Shown here: positions 18,101 through 25,836 of the stretch, one piece after another
Layout of the letters: each line of letters opens with the position of its first letter
How positions within the stretch are numbered: position 1 is the first letter of the stretch
Assembly (NCBI GenBank): GCA_048594375.1
Contig: JBMDXK010000017.1
Coordinates: 1 to 38,918, forward strand
DNA: 38,918 nt
Direction: 5' to 3'
Source: JBMDXK01 sp048594375
GTDB taxonomy: Bacteria > Pseudomonadota > Alphaproteobacteria > Rhizobiales > Methylopilaceae
The notes under the pieces: generated by a model
The model's input: the letters and a program-made list of their open reading frames with translations, nothing else
Databases searched by the model: none
What the model was told of the DNA's origin: nothing
Program-made: the position numbers and the translations under genes

Positions 18101-19919
18101 TGAAAGGCAATTGCAGGATCCTAAATCCATCCCCGCGGATGTTAAAGATCAGGCGCGTGCTGATGTGACATCCAACACTGTTGATGGGATCAAACAGCTT
18201 TTCGAGGTAACCGATAATATTACAGACCCAACTCTTATCGCGTTGCAAAAATATCTTGGCAGTGATGCCAATACCAAAAAAATGGAAAAATATCTTGCCG
18301 ACTTTATTACATATTCGGAAGAAAATCCCAACCTTGATGCAACGGATGCTTCAATAGCGTTTGTAGATAGTTTGGTAAAACAAGGCTCACTCAACGGCGA
18401 AGATGAAACCGCATTAAAAACCATGCTTATTGTGTTGGGCAATTCCAATCATACGGCCAAGATTGTTAGCATGACAAATATTGCTGCCGCCCTTTATCAG
18501 GGATTTGGGGGAGCGGATAAAATTGGCACCACCGCCAGCGAGCGGATGGCTACTCTGGAAACAAACATCATTCCTGAAATGCAAAATAATTTTATGCTGG
18601 GAGAGAAAACCAAAAAATTAATTGAACCTTTCATGCCGGACAATGGCGCAGGCGCACAAGACAGCCAAAATAATCCGCATCAAATTTCTGAAAAGCAATC
18701 CGATATTTCTGTAAAAGATCTGAAACAACAGAAAATGGAAAAAATGATGAACCATTGGGGGATGAATATCGCGATGGGTCTTCAAGAGATTGTATTTGGA
18801 TTAATGATGTCGCAGCAGAATCAGAATGCCGTAAAAGCCAGTTTTGCCCATGAACACGGATACCGGCTCAGTAAAGCCGGTGATGCCCTCATGATGGCAG
18901 GGGGTGGGGTGCAAGCAGCATATGGTATGGCGCAAGCCGGAGTAAAATACTCCAATTCAATTATTAAAAAGTATATTCCCAGTTTTGCGGGTCTTGATAA
19001 GGCTGATGGTATTCTCAACACCCCCCGTTCTATGGTCACAAATGGTATGCAAACCGCCAGCTCCATGTTATTCGGCTTGGGTATGATGGGGATGGGTATT
19101 GCCGGATTTATGTCCAAACATCAAGATCCGTGGACAAAAAGCGGAAGCTCTTTTATGACGGCAGGCGGTGCAGGTGTTACTTATGGTGGTGCAAAATATG
19201 CGCAATCAGTTTACATGGGCAAAGTTGCCAGTCAGATGGGAACCGCATCTGCTTCTTTACCATCACGGATACTTGGCATTAATACCATGGCTCAAAGGCT
19301 GAATGCTAATGGTGTTTCTGCGGCAGCAACGGCAGGAAAAGCCGCTTCTTTCATGAGACTTGGAGGGATGCTGGGCATCGGAGGGATTGTTGTTGCTGGC
19401 ATCGGTGGAGCTTTGTTTGCAGGACAACAAATTGAACAAGGTTTAAAAAATGGCGATGATGTATCGGTTGGCCTTGGTGCCGCAAATGCCGCCACAAGCA
19501 TTGCAGCTACCGTTGGTATGGGTGTTGGAATGATGGTGGGTGGTGTTGTGGGAGGAGCTCTCATGGGAGCAGGAGCCTTGCTCTTTCTTCCCGCTATGCT
19601 GCTTACTATGTTTATTGATGACATTCGTGGTGATCCGACCATCAAAAAAATTAATAAACAAGAAAATGCCACGCTTGATGATATTGGATCCGATGGATTT
19701 CTGCGCGATGGCGCTATGGATAAATTTGAGTTTGCGCGGTACTACATGTATCACGATGGCCGCTCAGAGCTGAACGATGATGAATCTTTTATTGAAACGC
19801 AACAAGAAATGTACGATCACTTCAAAGAAACGCCCGGCAAACACGGCTCTTCTGAAAACCGGCTAAACTGGGACTTATATAATGAAGAAGGCTCCGAGCC
19901 TTCCAAAAAAGATAAATAA
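15150..19919 (+). CDS. Very large repeat protein of unknown function, with C-terminal glycine-rich hydrophobic segments
   Basis: I do not recognise this 1589-residue protein. It has no signal peptide. Residues 1-145 are acidic and low-complexity with a glycine run near 72-80. Residues 147-757 hold eight degenerate units of about 35 residues of the form GIIxFTxxDGKKYxV, then NPxxY and a helix; the better ones start near 147, 365, 456, 656 and 723. Residues 760-1200 look mainly helical. Four glycine-rich hydrophobic segments lie at about 1205-1220, 1306-1321, 1407-1425 and 1452-1490, followed by a charged tail with many Glu, Asp and Lys. The ATG at 15150 has AAGGG upstream and a promoter at the right distance. 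Base composition is visibly more AT-rich than in neighbouring genes. A secreted or membrane-inserting effector is possible but unproven. Confidence 0.85.
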   Translation: MLESVAKNKGAGSDLAVSGTPNSATENAVFTKCIKAASLSILPEKTNSSSLAAPVLLKSENSDDSLITQNKRGGIGGGGDFDLDDIESADSEENTDDVSKEEASNVPATKPHSQEKTEKAVAVKSTESAAAFENFEEINAPEQSAGNSRIRFTLKDGKKYYVEQSVNPKMYQDVVTFYNARQILEQYPEHELKTSEDSLPDIHGFNSVDQLKEPQPGVLVYETNKGSKGIVLQALNPAVYEKLLFLRDAVSEKAHADAFKEVPKEYGILEDANRAPPLDQLRHIKQMTLSDGSKIILLTTDENKKYAVSSIKTPDIFQNFSKHFTVLQQVDVLKEGGYKPAKADTTDFPDVRDVKRAGWEDGMQYGVTGYELKSGEKISVTANDNPDLYAHIQGVNEFMKAPQAHQDRVEALRKDGYELVSNSSAPVQYWDIASIEVDNSSERANPSEPQLTDSRTGIIKITTKDGRKMVVAERLAPFYFEGMLQRKEGLSTVNSYLLQGYKWADAKTPPLSLTEKADIVPVNGGIDPVTGQPGTICYAVVVGDKKYLVSPEQLSKEDADILTEYNNLQKDGKPIPEDLAKKYQNINPLPLMKSIANNDAFQNLSEEKQEKLKNILESEDRKLLLPSDKVFTEDAMKDKKFHTNITDIDARDSKENGIIHFTYQDKKYTISRDFNPQDFAIVEGIEKNLSGLNKSLAEGYRRANDGDHNPTIVETSKQNEFGQGVMRFTTDTGEKIVVTSADDPYLFNMAMNHFKEKTNKDIDTVWEKYNLPDRNSFNINEVPTTIKDSDGKPKTLYSASISKVLSEYGALYASGSLKKDDPRYQLIRYLGHQNLLLDGMAIIPYIEDVKTSSWTVRKHAKDKNDQPKYMKLTSNDMAEMINGPKLENALQDLFAKEPISTDISKTVMETAAIHVDKTALVKKIDDQINDPNFINALTDLRLSGNEEAVGQATEGMFATIMTLMPEQAQTIQAKITASMTTNLVERQLQDPKSIPADVKDQARADVTSNTVDGIKQLFEVTDNITDPTLIALQKYLGSDANTKKMEKYLADFITYSEENPNLDATDASIAFVDSLVKQGSLNGEDETALKTMLIVLGNSNHTAKIVSMTNIAAALYQGFGGADKIGTTASERMATLETNIIPEMQNNFMLGEKTKKLIEPFMPDNGAGAQDSQNNPHQISEKQSDISVKDLKQQKMEKMMNHWGMNIAMGLQEIVFGLMMSQQNQNAVKASFAHEHGYRLSKAGDALMMAGGGVQAAYGMAQAGVKYSNSIIKKYIPSFAGLDKADGILNTPRSMVTNGMQTASSMLFGLGMMGMGIAGFMSKHQDPWTKSGSSFMTAGGAGVTYGGAKYAQSVYMGKVASQMGTASASLPSRILGINTMAQRLNANGVSAAATAGKAASFMRLGGMLGIGGIVVAGIGGALFAGQQIEQGLKNGDDVSVGLGAANAATSIAATVGMGVGMMVGGVVGGALMGAGALLFLPAMLLTMFIDDIRGDPTIKKINKQENATLDDIGSDGFLRDGAMDKFEFARYYMYHDGRSELNDDESFIETQQEMYDHFKETPGKHGSSENRLNWDLYNEEGSEPSKKDK
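15588..17420 (+). repeat. Eight degenerate beta/alpha repeats in the large unknown protein
   Basis: At the protein level, units begin near nucleotides 15588, 15799, 16000, 16243, 16515, 16749, 17115 and 17317. Each has a hydrophobic pair, then T or Y, a turn with DG, TG or SG, Lys, a second strand (KYxV, KIVV, KMVV), a Pro and an aromatic residue three positions on (NPKMY, NPAVY, NPDLY, APFYF, DPYLF). A helix follows and often ends in GY. Linkers are 30-90 residues. The units have diverged too far to be recognised at DNA level. Confidence 0.65.
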
Positions 19920-20549
19920 ATTTGCGTTGATGCCACTAAATAATCAGTCAACAGTATTGTAAAAAAGAGCAAGAAGAGAGCATCAAAAAAATAATTGATT
20001 ACCATGGAGAGTGTTTTATTTCCACGCTGGCGACGTCATCTTCTGGGGTATTTTTATTGTTATAAACCTTTAGATTGCTGAAAAGTATTTTTAGCTGTGG
20101 TGATTGTTGATCCAAAAATTAATCAATAGATATAGTCTGGCTAAGATAAAATCATTATCTTTTTCAATCCATCGGTATGGTCACATGTGTGATGACCCTA
20201 TCGATGCTTTTTTCTTGTATCAATTTCAGCAAAAGTGAATCCGATATTTAATGCTCCGCGAAAGCTACGGTCAGCGAAGCTAAAATTGCGTAAAAACAAA
20301 AAATTATAGTGTCTCATGTAAAATTACTAATCGAAACCATTCTAAGTCAATGAAAGCATTATTCCGATTTCGCAAGCTCGCCACAAGAAAAGGGCATCCA
20401 CACACTCGTTTCAACAGCGACCCGAAATTGGCATCAAACAGTGCCGCCGCGCGCTCGTTGCGCTACTTGGCGGTATAATCGTCGAGCACGACCGCGATCA
20501 AATTTGGAGCCCCGGCTAGAGCTAAAAGTCACTATCTGAAATTTATCCA
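19920..20549. other. Intergenic region with terminator and a GC-rich islet
   Basis: No supported gene occurs between the large unknown gene and rpmB. The region holds the plus-strand terminator at 20170-20214. A noticeably GC-rich patch at about 20395-20520 sits in otherwise AT-rich DNA. It has no continuous frame with a ribosome-binding site and may be a relic of a lost gene. Confidence 0.5.
20170..20214 (+). terminator. Rho-independent terminator, probably of the large unknown gene
   Basis: CATCG (20170-20174) pairs with CGATG (20202-20206), enclosing an inner TGGTCA/TGATGACC stem. CTTTTTTC follows directly. It lies about 250 bases after the stop codon at 19919. Confidence 0.7.
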
Positions 20550-20579
20550 TAAAAAAAACGGCAGCAAAATCGCTACCGT
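20550..20579 (-). terminator. Rho-independent terminator of rpmB
   Basis: On the minus strand, ACGGTAGC (20579-20572) pairs with GCTGCCGT (20565-20558), with one G-U pair and a 6-base loop. A run of eight U residues follows. It lies about 100 bases beyond the rpmB stop. Confidence 0.85.
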
Positions 20580-20679
20580 CTGTTTCTTGCATAAAAGAAA
20601 AGCAGAATAAAAATATTCTACTTTTTTGTTTTTTTTGGCATTTTATCAGATGGAACAATGTTCTATCTGGTAGGCAAGA

Positions 20680-20976
20680 TCAAGCCGCTTGCTCTGCTTT
20701 TGATGCTTTGGAAACAGCGCGGCGCAATTCACGAGCGTGCTGGGAAAGTTCCAGTTCTTTTGCTTTGAGCAGGAAGGAATCAAGACCGCCGCGGTGCTCT
20801 ACGGTACGCAGTGCATGTGCCGTAATGCGCAGGCGGAAGGATTGATTCAGCACTTCTGATGCCAGTGTAACGTGGCATAGATTTGGCAAAAACCGGCGAC
20901 GGGTTTTACGGTTCGAATGGCTGACCAAATTGCCGGACAGTACAGCTTTACCAGTTAATTCACAGCGCCGCGCCAT
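20680..20976 (-). CDS. rpmB: 50S ribosomal protein L28
   Basis: Large-subunit ribosomal protein near the exit-site side of the 50S particle. The mature frame is 98 residues: MARRCELTGKAVLSGNLVSHSNRKTRRRF followed by LRITAHALRTVEHRGGLDSFLL, both typical. The open frame continues 35 residues further upstream, but the ATG at 20976 is fixed by homology and by a GAGGG ribosome-binding site. The promoter at 21069-21097 gives a leader of about 85 nt. It is monocistronic, since a terminator follows, and divergent from the Tat-exported protein gene. Confidence 0.97.
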   Translation of the reverse strand: MARRCELTGKAVLSGNLVSHSNRKTRRRFLPNLCHVTLASEVLNQSFRLRITAHALRTVEHRGGLDSFLLKAKELELSQHARELRRAVSKASKAEQAA

Positions 20977-21068
20977 TGCAGTGCCCTCACTCTCTTTGAA
21001 ATGGATAACTACCTGAACCATTAAGTCTTGGTCAGGCACTGTTCCAAAATAAAATTCAATTTGATGGA

Positions 21069-21097
21069 TGTATAAACACATTACCCCCTTGCGTCAA
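21069..21097 (-). promoter_or_regulatory. Predicted sigma-70-type promoter of rpmB
   Basis: On the minus strand, TTGACG (21097-21092) is separated by exactly 17 bases from TATACA (21074-21069). Transcription would start near 21062, about 85 bases upstream of the rpmB ATG. Confidence 0.7.
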
Positions 21098-21150
21098 GTT
21101 ACCTGAGAGGTAAATCTGCAAGAGAACCGTCCATGCAGGAGGCAAGAAAA

Positions 21151-22500
21151 ATGATCACACGGCGTTTCCTGATGCAAGGCTCTCTGATAACGGCTATCGG
21201 CCTTGCTGCCTCTTCCCATGCTTATGCTCAAAGTGCTGGCGCTCTTGATGCTACCACTCTTAAACTCAAACCAAACAGCCCTGACAATCAAACCGAACTG
21301 CTTGAAAAAGCGTTGGCCACGGCCACACAACAAGGGCGCAGTTTGTTTTTACCTGCCGGTGTTTATAAAGTGGCGCAGGTAAAAATGCCCGATGGTGCAA
21401 GCCTCATTGGTGCGGGCATGGGGCGCACCCGCCTTGTTGGTGCAAGTCCTGCTCCGCTTTTTGTCGCGGAGAACAGCGCATTGGTGCGATTCTCCCATCT
21501 CGCCTTAGACGGAGAGAATCGGGTTTTGCCCAACGGGGGTGCATTGCTGGCTTGCCAGAACGTGAATGAGGTGATTCTTGAGGAGTGCCGCATTACAGGA
21601 AGCGGTGGCCATGGCATCGCTCTTGAGGTGTGTGGTGGTCGTGTGCGGGAGTGTCATATAGACAACGCTCGTTTTGCTGCTTTGTTTGCGCGTGATTCCC
21701 GCAAACTTTCGATAACGGAAAACGTGATTCACGATTGCGCCAACAACGGTATTTTGGTCTGGCGTTCCAATCCGGGGGATGATGGCACGCTCATTCAGGG
21801 CAACCGGATTGATAATATCCGCGCCGATAGTGGCGGCTCTGGTCAGAACGGTAATGCTATCAATGTCTTTCGCGCCGGTGGCGTGGTTATTGCAAACAAC
21901 ATTATACGCCGGTGTACCTTTTCTGCAGTACGCGCCAATGCCACCGAAAATGTGCAGATTCTTGGTAATTCAATCCGCGAAATGGGTGAGATGGCCATCT
22001 TCGTCGAGTTCGGCTTTTCTGGCGCTGTGGTTTCCAACAATATGATTGACCGCGCAGCGTCCGGTATTTCCATGACAAACTTCAATGAGGGAGGACGTCT
22101 TGGGGTATGCAGTGGCAATCTGGTGCGCGATCTTTTCCGCCGCCCCGATCCTGAAACCGGAGTAGAAACGTATGGCATTGGCATTGGCGCAGAAGCCGAT
22201 GCGGCCGTTACGGGCAATGTAATTGAAACGGCCGCATTTGCGGGAATCAATCTTGGCTATGGACCTTATCTTCGGGATGTTTCGGCAACTGGCAACCTGA
22301 TTCGGGATGCACAGGTGGGTATTGCGGTTACAGTGGTACAGGGGGCAGGTATGGCGGTTATTCGCAGCAATACGGTGGCCAATGCAACCCGCGGCGCAGT
22401 GGTGGGATATACTTGGGATACGCCCGCATCGGGTGATTTGGTAAAAGAAGGCACCCGCGCCTTTCCGAATGTAACTCTTTCAGACACAACCGTGCTTTAA
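21151..22500 (+). CDS. Tat-exported parallel beta-helix protein, TIGR03808 family
   Basis: Periplasmic or secreted protein of unknown role, exported folded through the Tat pathway. The N-terminus MITRRFLMQGSLITAIGLAASSHAYAQ has a twin-arginine motif (TRRFLM), a hydrophobic core and a likely cleavage site after AYA. The rest (about residues 60-440) is a run of right-handed beta-helix coils of the pectate-lyase type, with recurring N-x-I units such as GNRIDNI, NNIIRRC, GNSIREM, NNMIDRA, GNVIETA and GNLIRDA. The frame starts at 21133, but the ATG at 21151 is nine bases after AGGAGG and begins the Tat signal directly, giving 449 residues. In several alphaproteobacteria this family sits next to rpmB and a DUF3108 gene, as here. 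Confidence 0.9.
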   Translation: MITRRFLMQGSLITAIGLAASSHAYAQSAGALDATTLKLKPNSPDNQTELLEKALATATQQGRSLFLPAGVYKVAQVKMPDGASLIGAGMGRTRLVGASPAPLFVAENSALVRFSHLALDGENRVLPNGGALLACQNVNEVILEECRITGSGGHGIALEVCGGRVRECHIDNARFAALFARDSRKLSITENVIHDCANNGILVWRSNPGDDGTLIQGNRIDNIRADSGGSGQNGNAINVFRAGGVVIANNIIRRCTFSAVRANATENVQILGNSIREMGEMAIFVEFGFSGAVVSNNMIDRAASGISMTNFNEGGRLGVCSGNLVRDLFRRPDPETGVETYGIGIGAEADAAVTGNVIETAAFAGINLGYGPYLRDVSATGNLIRDAQVGIAVTVVQGAGMAVIRSNTVANATRGAVVGYTWDTPASGDLVKEGTRAFPNVTLSDTTVL

Positions 22501-22575
22501 AAGCCATGATACGGCCTTTAAAAGCATTCAATATATGCTTATCTATTCCTTTCTGACAGATTTGAGGATTTTATT

Positions 22576-23361
22576 GTGAGAACACCCATGCGGATAGCTT
22601 TTTTTCTGGCTTTTCTTGGCGCTTCCGGCGGAACAGCAATGGCAGCCACAGAAAACTTTGAAGCACAATACCGCATCCGGCTTTCTTATCTTCCCATGGG
22701 GATTGCTACAGGCTCATTAAAAGTGGCATTCCAGCCCAATGCGCGGTATGTCGCTGATGTTGCGGCCTCTGGTCTCGGATTTGCGGTTTCTGCAAAATCA
22801 TTGGGAACAGTGCGTGCGCCCATCAGCCACGCCACCAGCGCTGCCATCGACACCCAGGATGCCAAAGGGCGTAAAAACAAAATTCGCATTGCTATGGCTG
22901 GCGGCACAGTGCGTGCAGCTGCTCTTTCTCCGCCCGCCCGTAAACGCCCTGATACTGTTCCGCTTACCGCCGAACACAAACGGCATGTCGTGGATCCTAT
23001 CAGCGCAATGCTCATGCCTGTGCTGAATGGAAAACCTGCACTGGATCCTTCCCAATGCAACCGCACCTTGCCAATTTTTGAAGGTTCGGAGCGGTTTGAT
23101 CTGGTGCTCACTTATTCACGCACAGAAAAAATCAAAACCGTCAGAGGGTATGAGGGCTCCGTTCTGGTATGCAAGGTACGGTACAAGCCGATTGCCGGGC
23201 ATCGCTCAGAACGCAAACAAGTAAAATATATGGAGAATAACCGCAATATTGAAGCTTGGTTCGCGCCGATAGAAGGAGAAAATCTGCTGGCTCCATGGCG
23301 TGTGGCTTTAGGCACAATGGTTGGTGAAATTCTGGTGGAAGCCACCCAGTTCGGAAAATAA
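22576..23361 (+). CDS. DUF3108 domain protein, exported
   Basis: Predicted periplasmic protein of 261 residues and unknown biochemical role. A signal peptide (MRIAFFLAFLGASGGTAMAA) is followed by the DUF3108 beta-rich domain: FEAQYRIRLSYLPMGIATGSLKV at the start, then HVVDPISAMLMPVL, RTLPIFEGSERFDLVLTYSR and a CKVRYKPIAGHR segment. I chose the GTG at 22576 because GAGGA lies eight bases upstream. The ATG at 22588 would also leave an intact signal. It follows the TIGR03808 gene after 75 bp and converges on htpX with 15 bp between stops. Confidence 0.87.
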   Translation: MRTPMRIAFFLAFLGASGGTAMAATENFEAQYRIRLSYLPMGIATGSLKVAFQPNARYVADVAASGLGFAVSAKSLGTVRAPISHATSAAIDTQDAKGRKNKIRIAMAGGTVRAAALSPPARKRPDTVPLTAEHKRHVVDPISAMLMPVLNGKPALDPSQCNRTLPIFEGSERFDLVLTYSRTEKIKTVRGYEGSVLVCKVRYKPIAGHRSERKQVKYMENNRNIEAWFAPIEGENLLAPWRVALGTMVGEILVEATQFGK

Positions 23362-23376
23362 TCCGGCTGTAAGCTT

Positions 23377-24291
23377 TTATTCCCATGGATTGTTGCGTGG
23401 GGGCTCCTTCTGTGTCCACGGTTGTTGTGTTGTGCGCGGTGCGTTCTGGAGCGACATGCCTGCCATACTTTCCAACGCTTTGATGCGGTTTTCGGTATTG
23501 GGATGGGTGGAGAACAGATTATCCATGCGCGCACCCGACAAAGGATTGATAATAAACATATGTGCTGTTGCCGGATTTCCTTCTGCCTCATGGTTTTCAA
23601 TCTGTTTTGCTCCAGAAGAGATTTTGCGCAGTGCGCTCGCCAAAGCCAACGGCTGACCGCAGATTTCCGCGCCCAGCTTATCTGCTTCATATTCCCGTGA
23701 CCGGGAAATGGCCATCTGCACCACAGTGGCGGCCAAGGGCGCGAGAATCATCAGAGCAATGGTGCCAACAATGCCGATACCGCCGTTGTTACGGTTGCCG
23801 CCAAAAAACATGGCAAAATTGGCCAGCATGGCAATGGCACCGGCCAAGGTGGCGGTAACGGTCATGGTGAGGGTATCGTAATTCTTGATGTGTGCTAATT
23901 CGTGTGCCATAACCCCCGCGAGCTCATCGGCATTGAGCTGCTGCATGAGGCCGGTGGTGGCGGCAACGGCGGCGTTTTGCGGGTTACGTCCTGTGGCAAA
24001 CGCGTTGGGTTGCGGGTTTTCCATAATGTAAACTTTCGGCATCGGCATATTGGCCTGTGCCGCAAGACGTTGCACCATGCCGTAATATTGGGGTGCGGAC
24101 TGTGCGTTCACTTCGCGCGCACCATACATCCGCAAGACCATTTTGTCGGAATTCCAGAAGCTGAAGACGTTCATGCCCGCAGCAATGACAAAAGCGATCA
24201 TCAATCCGCCCTTACCGCCGATCAGGAAGCCGACCCCCATGAACAAGGCAGTCATGGCTGCAAGCAGAATGACCGTTCTCATATAATTCAT
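23377..24291 (-). CDS. htpX: Membrane zinc metalloprotease HtpX
   Basis: Inner-membrane M48 protease that degrades misfolded membrane proteins. Two N-terminal membrane segments (about residues 4-50) precede the zinc site HELAHIKNYD (HExxH, about residue 130), two more hydrophobic segments (about 145-200), and the third zinc ligand in SREYEADKLG. GNPATAHMFIINPL and FSTHPNTENRIKAL are family marks. At 304 residues it has normal length. An AGGAAA site precedes the ATG. The C-terminal tail is Pro/Gln/Asn-rich. Its stop is 15 bp from that of the DUF3108 gene on the other strand. Confidence 0.96.
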   Translation of the reverse strand: MNYMRTVILLAAMTALFMGVGFLIGGKGGLMIAFVIAAGMNVFSFWNSDKMVLRMYGAREVNAQSAPQYYGMVQRLAAQANMPMPKVYIMENPQPNAFATGRNPQNAAVAATTGLMQQLNADELAGVMAHELAHIKNYDTLTMTVTATLAGAIAMLANFAMFFGGNRNNGGIGIVGTIALMILAPLAATVVQMAISRSREYEADKLGAEICGQPLALASALRKISSGAKQIENHEAEGNPATAHMFIINPLSGARMDNLFSTHPNTENRIKALESMAGMSLQNAPRTTQQPWTQKEPPRNNPWE

Positions 24292-24384
24292 TGCGGTTTC
24301 CTTGCGGTTGTAATGTTTTGCTCGACACTATATGTTGATGGTGTAGGCACTATTCAAGCGTTTTTTGATGAAAAGTGATAGAGC

Positions 24385-24612
24385 ATGGTTGACGAAAATA
24401 CAGCACAGAATACCGACAGGAACGTTTCATCTTCGCGAACCCTTCTAACCCCTGCCGCTGAACGCGCCTTAAAAGAAGCGGCTGAACGGCGTGCAGAGAT
24501 TGACCGTCATGCGGCCGCGCTGGCGCAAGCACGCGAGATTGATGGCCGTGGTGGCAAAGAGCCGGTGCGGTATGGCGATTGGGAGATCAAAGGCATTGCC
24601 AGCGATTTTTAA
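24385..24612 (+). CDS. DUF1674 protein, SDHAF4-like (succinate dehydrogenase assembly factor)
   Basis: Small soluble protein of 75 residues related to mitochondrial SDHAF4, which helps assemble flavinylated SdhA into succinate dehydrogenase. The C-terminal signature GGKEPVRYGDWEIKGIASDF is essentially diagnostic of the family. The N-terminal half is helical and charged (AERALKEAAERRAEIDRH). It is divergent from htpX. Its stop codon overlaps that of the following opposite-strand gene in a shared TTAA (24609-24612). The bacterial role is inferred from the mitochondrial homologue. Confidence 0.9.
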   Translation: MVDENTAQNTDRNVSSSRTLLTPAAERALKEAAERRAEIDRHAAALAQAREIDGRGGKEPVRYGDWEIKGIASDF

Positions 24613-25043
24613 AGCGCTGCGCCTTTGAGCGCGGCATAGGCCACCACTGCATAACGCACGGTTTTGGCCGTCGCCACAATGAGTGTAAAGGTGAGCAGCG
24701 GTGCGCGCATAACACCGGCCACCACGGTCAGCGGGTCGCCAATAACCGGCACCCATGAGAGCCAAAGGCTCCACAGGCCATAGCGCTTGTACCAGCGTTG
24801 TGCGCGTTCCAGCATTGCGGGTGATACGGGAAACCGCCGATGATGCCGCAACCGCTCCACCTGTCGGCCGAGCCACCAATTGACTATTGAGCCCAGCGTG
24901 TTGCCCATGCTGGCAACGGCCACAAGCATAATGATGGGGTGAGTTTGCTTGATCACCAAACCTGCTAGCAGCAGTTCGGACTGCGCAGGCAGCAGGGTGG
25001 CGGCAATAAAGGAGACCGCTAATAACGTGGCGAGCAAGGTCAT
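24609..25043 (-). CDS. YqaA-like inner-membrane protein (DedA/VTT superfamily)
   Basis: Integral membrane protein of 144 residues. Related DedA/VTT proteins act in lipid or membrane homeostasis, but this subgroup has no assigned substrate. Hydrophobic segments lie at about residues 5-28, 36-58, 97-115 and 120-140. The conserved LLPAQSELLLAGLV, GNTLGSIVNWWLGR and SWVPVIGDPLTVVAGVMR motifs mark the YqaA subgroup. The ATG at 25043 has only a weak ribosome-binding site. It converges on the DUF1674 gene with overlapping stop codons. Confidence 0.88.
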   Translation of the reverse strand: MTLLATLLAVSFIAATLLPAQSELLLAGLVIKQTHPIIMLVAVASMGNTLGSIVNWWLGRQVERLRHHRRFPVSPAMLERAQRWYKRYGLWSLWLSWVPVIGDPLTVVAGVMRAPLLTFTLIVATAKTVRYAVVAYAALKGAAL

Positions 25044-25128
25044 GATATTGCTTATTTACATGCAAAATCCCGCACAGCCCAAGCTACTTGCGGGAAAGGA
25101 CAGAGCGGTAAAAACGGCTTAAAAAAAG

Positions 25129-25707
25129 CTACTCGATCACTTCATTCGGGTATGCACCCCAGACCTGTCCTTGCTCGATCCAGCCTTCAAAACCTCTGCC
25201 TTCAATCTGGCACCATTTTCCATTGCAACGCTTTATAGCGCCAATAACGGTAGGCTCAAGATAGGCAACGATTCGCGCTTCCGCATTGCTTTGTGCGCGG
25301 ATGGGGTGCTTCTCGTCCTTTGACCACGGGGCAACCATAGCCATGCGTCTGCCGGAAAGCAGCCCATGAAACACCCAGCCTTCCGAACCATCCGCATAGC
25401 GAATACGCCGCCATGTATCCCATTCCGCGGTGATTTCTACGGGCAGACCTTCGCGCTTGAATGTCCACGCGGTTTCATGATCCCGCGCGGGACCACGGCG
25501 CACATTGACCTCGCCGGATTTCAAGCTGACAAAGCGCGGGATTGGCAAGCCACTTTGCGAACCCTTTGCAGTGCTCGTCGCAAGGGGCGCAGTCTGCGCC
25601 CACGCGGAAACGCTACTCCCCAAAAGCCATGCAAGACTCATAATGCATACCAGTGAAACTACCCCACGGATGCAACGCCACAACTTTATCATTAGATTAC
25701 CCAGCAT
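25129..25707 (-). CDS. Exported SH3-domain protein
   Basis: Probably a periplasmic protein with two bacterial SH3-like domains. The first begins VSLKSGEVNVRRGPARDHETAWTF (about residues 55-78) and has WRRIRYADGSEGWVFHGLLSGRR. The second covers about residues 125-185 and has CNGKWCQIEGRGFEGWI. A hydrophobic N-terminal signal (SLVCIMSLAWLLGSSVSAWAQ) precedes them. The open frame extends to 25770, but an ATG at 25707 or 25692 places the signal correctly; I chose 25707 (192 residues). Such domains often bind peptidoglycan, though the ligand here is unknown. It is divergent from comF. Confidence 0.82.
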   Translation of the reverse strand: MLGNLMIKLWRCIRGVVSLVCIMSLAWLLGSSVSAWAQTAPLATSTAKGSQSGLPIPRFVSLKSGEVNVRRGPARDHETAWTFKREGLPVEITAEWDTWRRIRYADGSEGWVFHGLLSGRRMAMVAPWSKDEKHPIRAQSNAEARIVAYLEPTVIGAIKRCNGKWCQIEGRGFEGWIEQGQVWGAYPNEVIE

Positions 25708-25836
25708 GACTCTTTTACACGGATTAAAATGGTTTATAAATGTTCGTGTGCAGGCGCCATTTTTACCCATGAGCGTTGACGATCACTTAACCGGAAATTT
25801 TAAACCGATGTTTTCCATAAAAAAGAACCGCCTGTT

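Noticed and set aside
19690..19760. EF-hand-like calcium site near the C-terminus of the large unknown protein
   Set aside because: The Asp spacing (DIGSDGFLRDGAMDKFEF) does not give the complete 12-residue calcium loop.
20434..20658. Possible 74-codon gene on the minus strand after rpmB
   Set aside because: It runs straight through the rpmB terminator at 20550-20579 and has no ribosome-binding site or recognisable domain.
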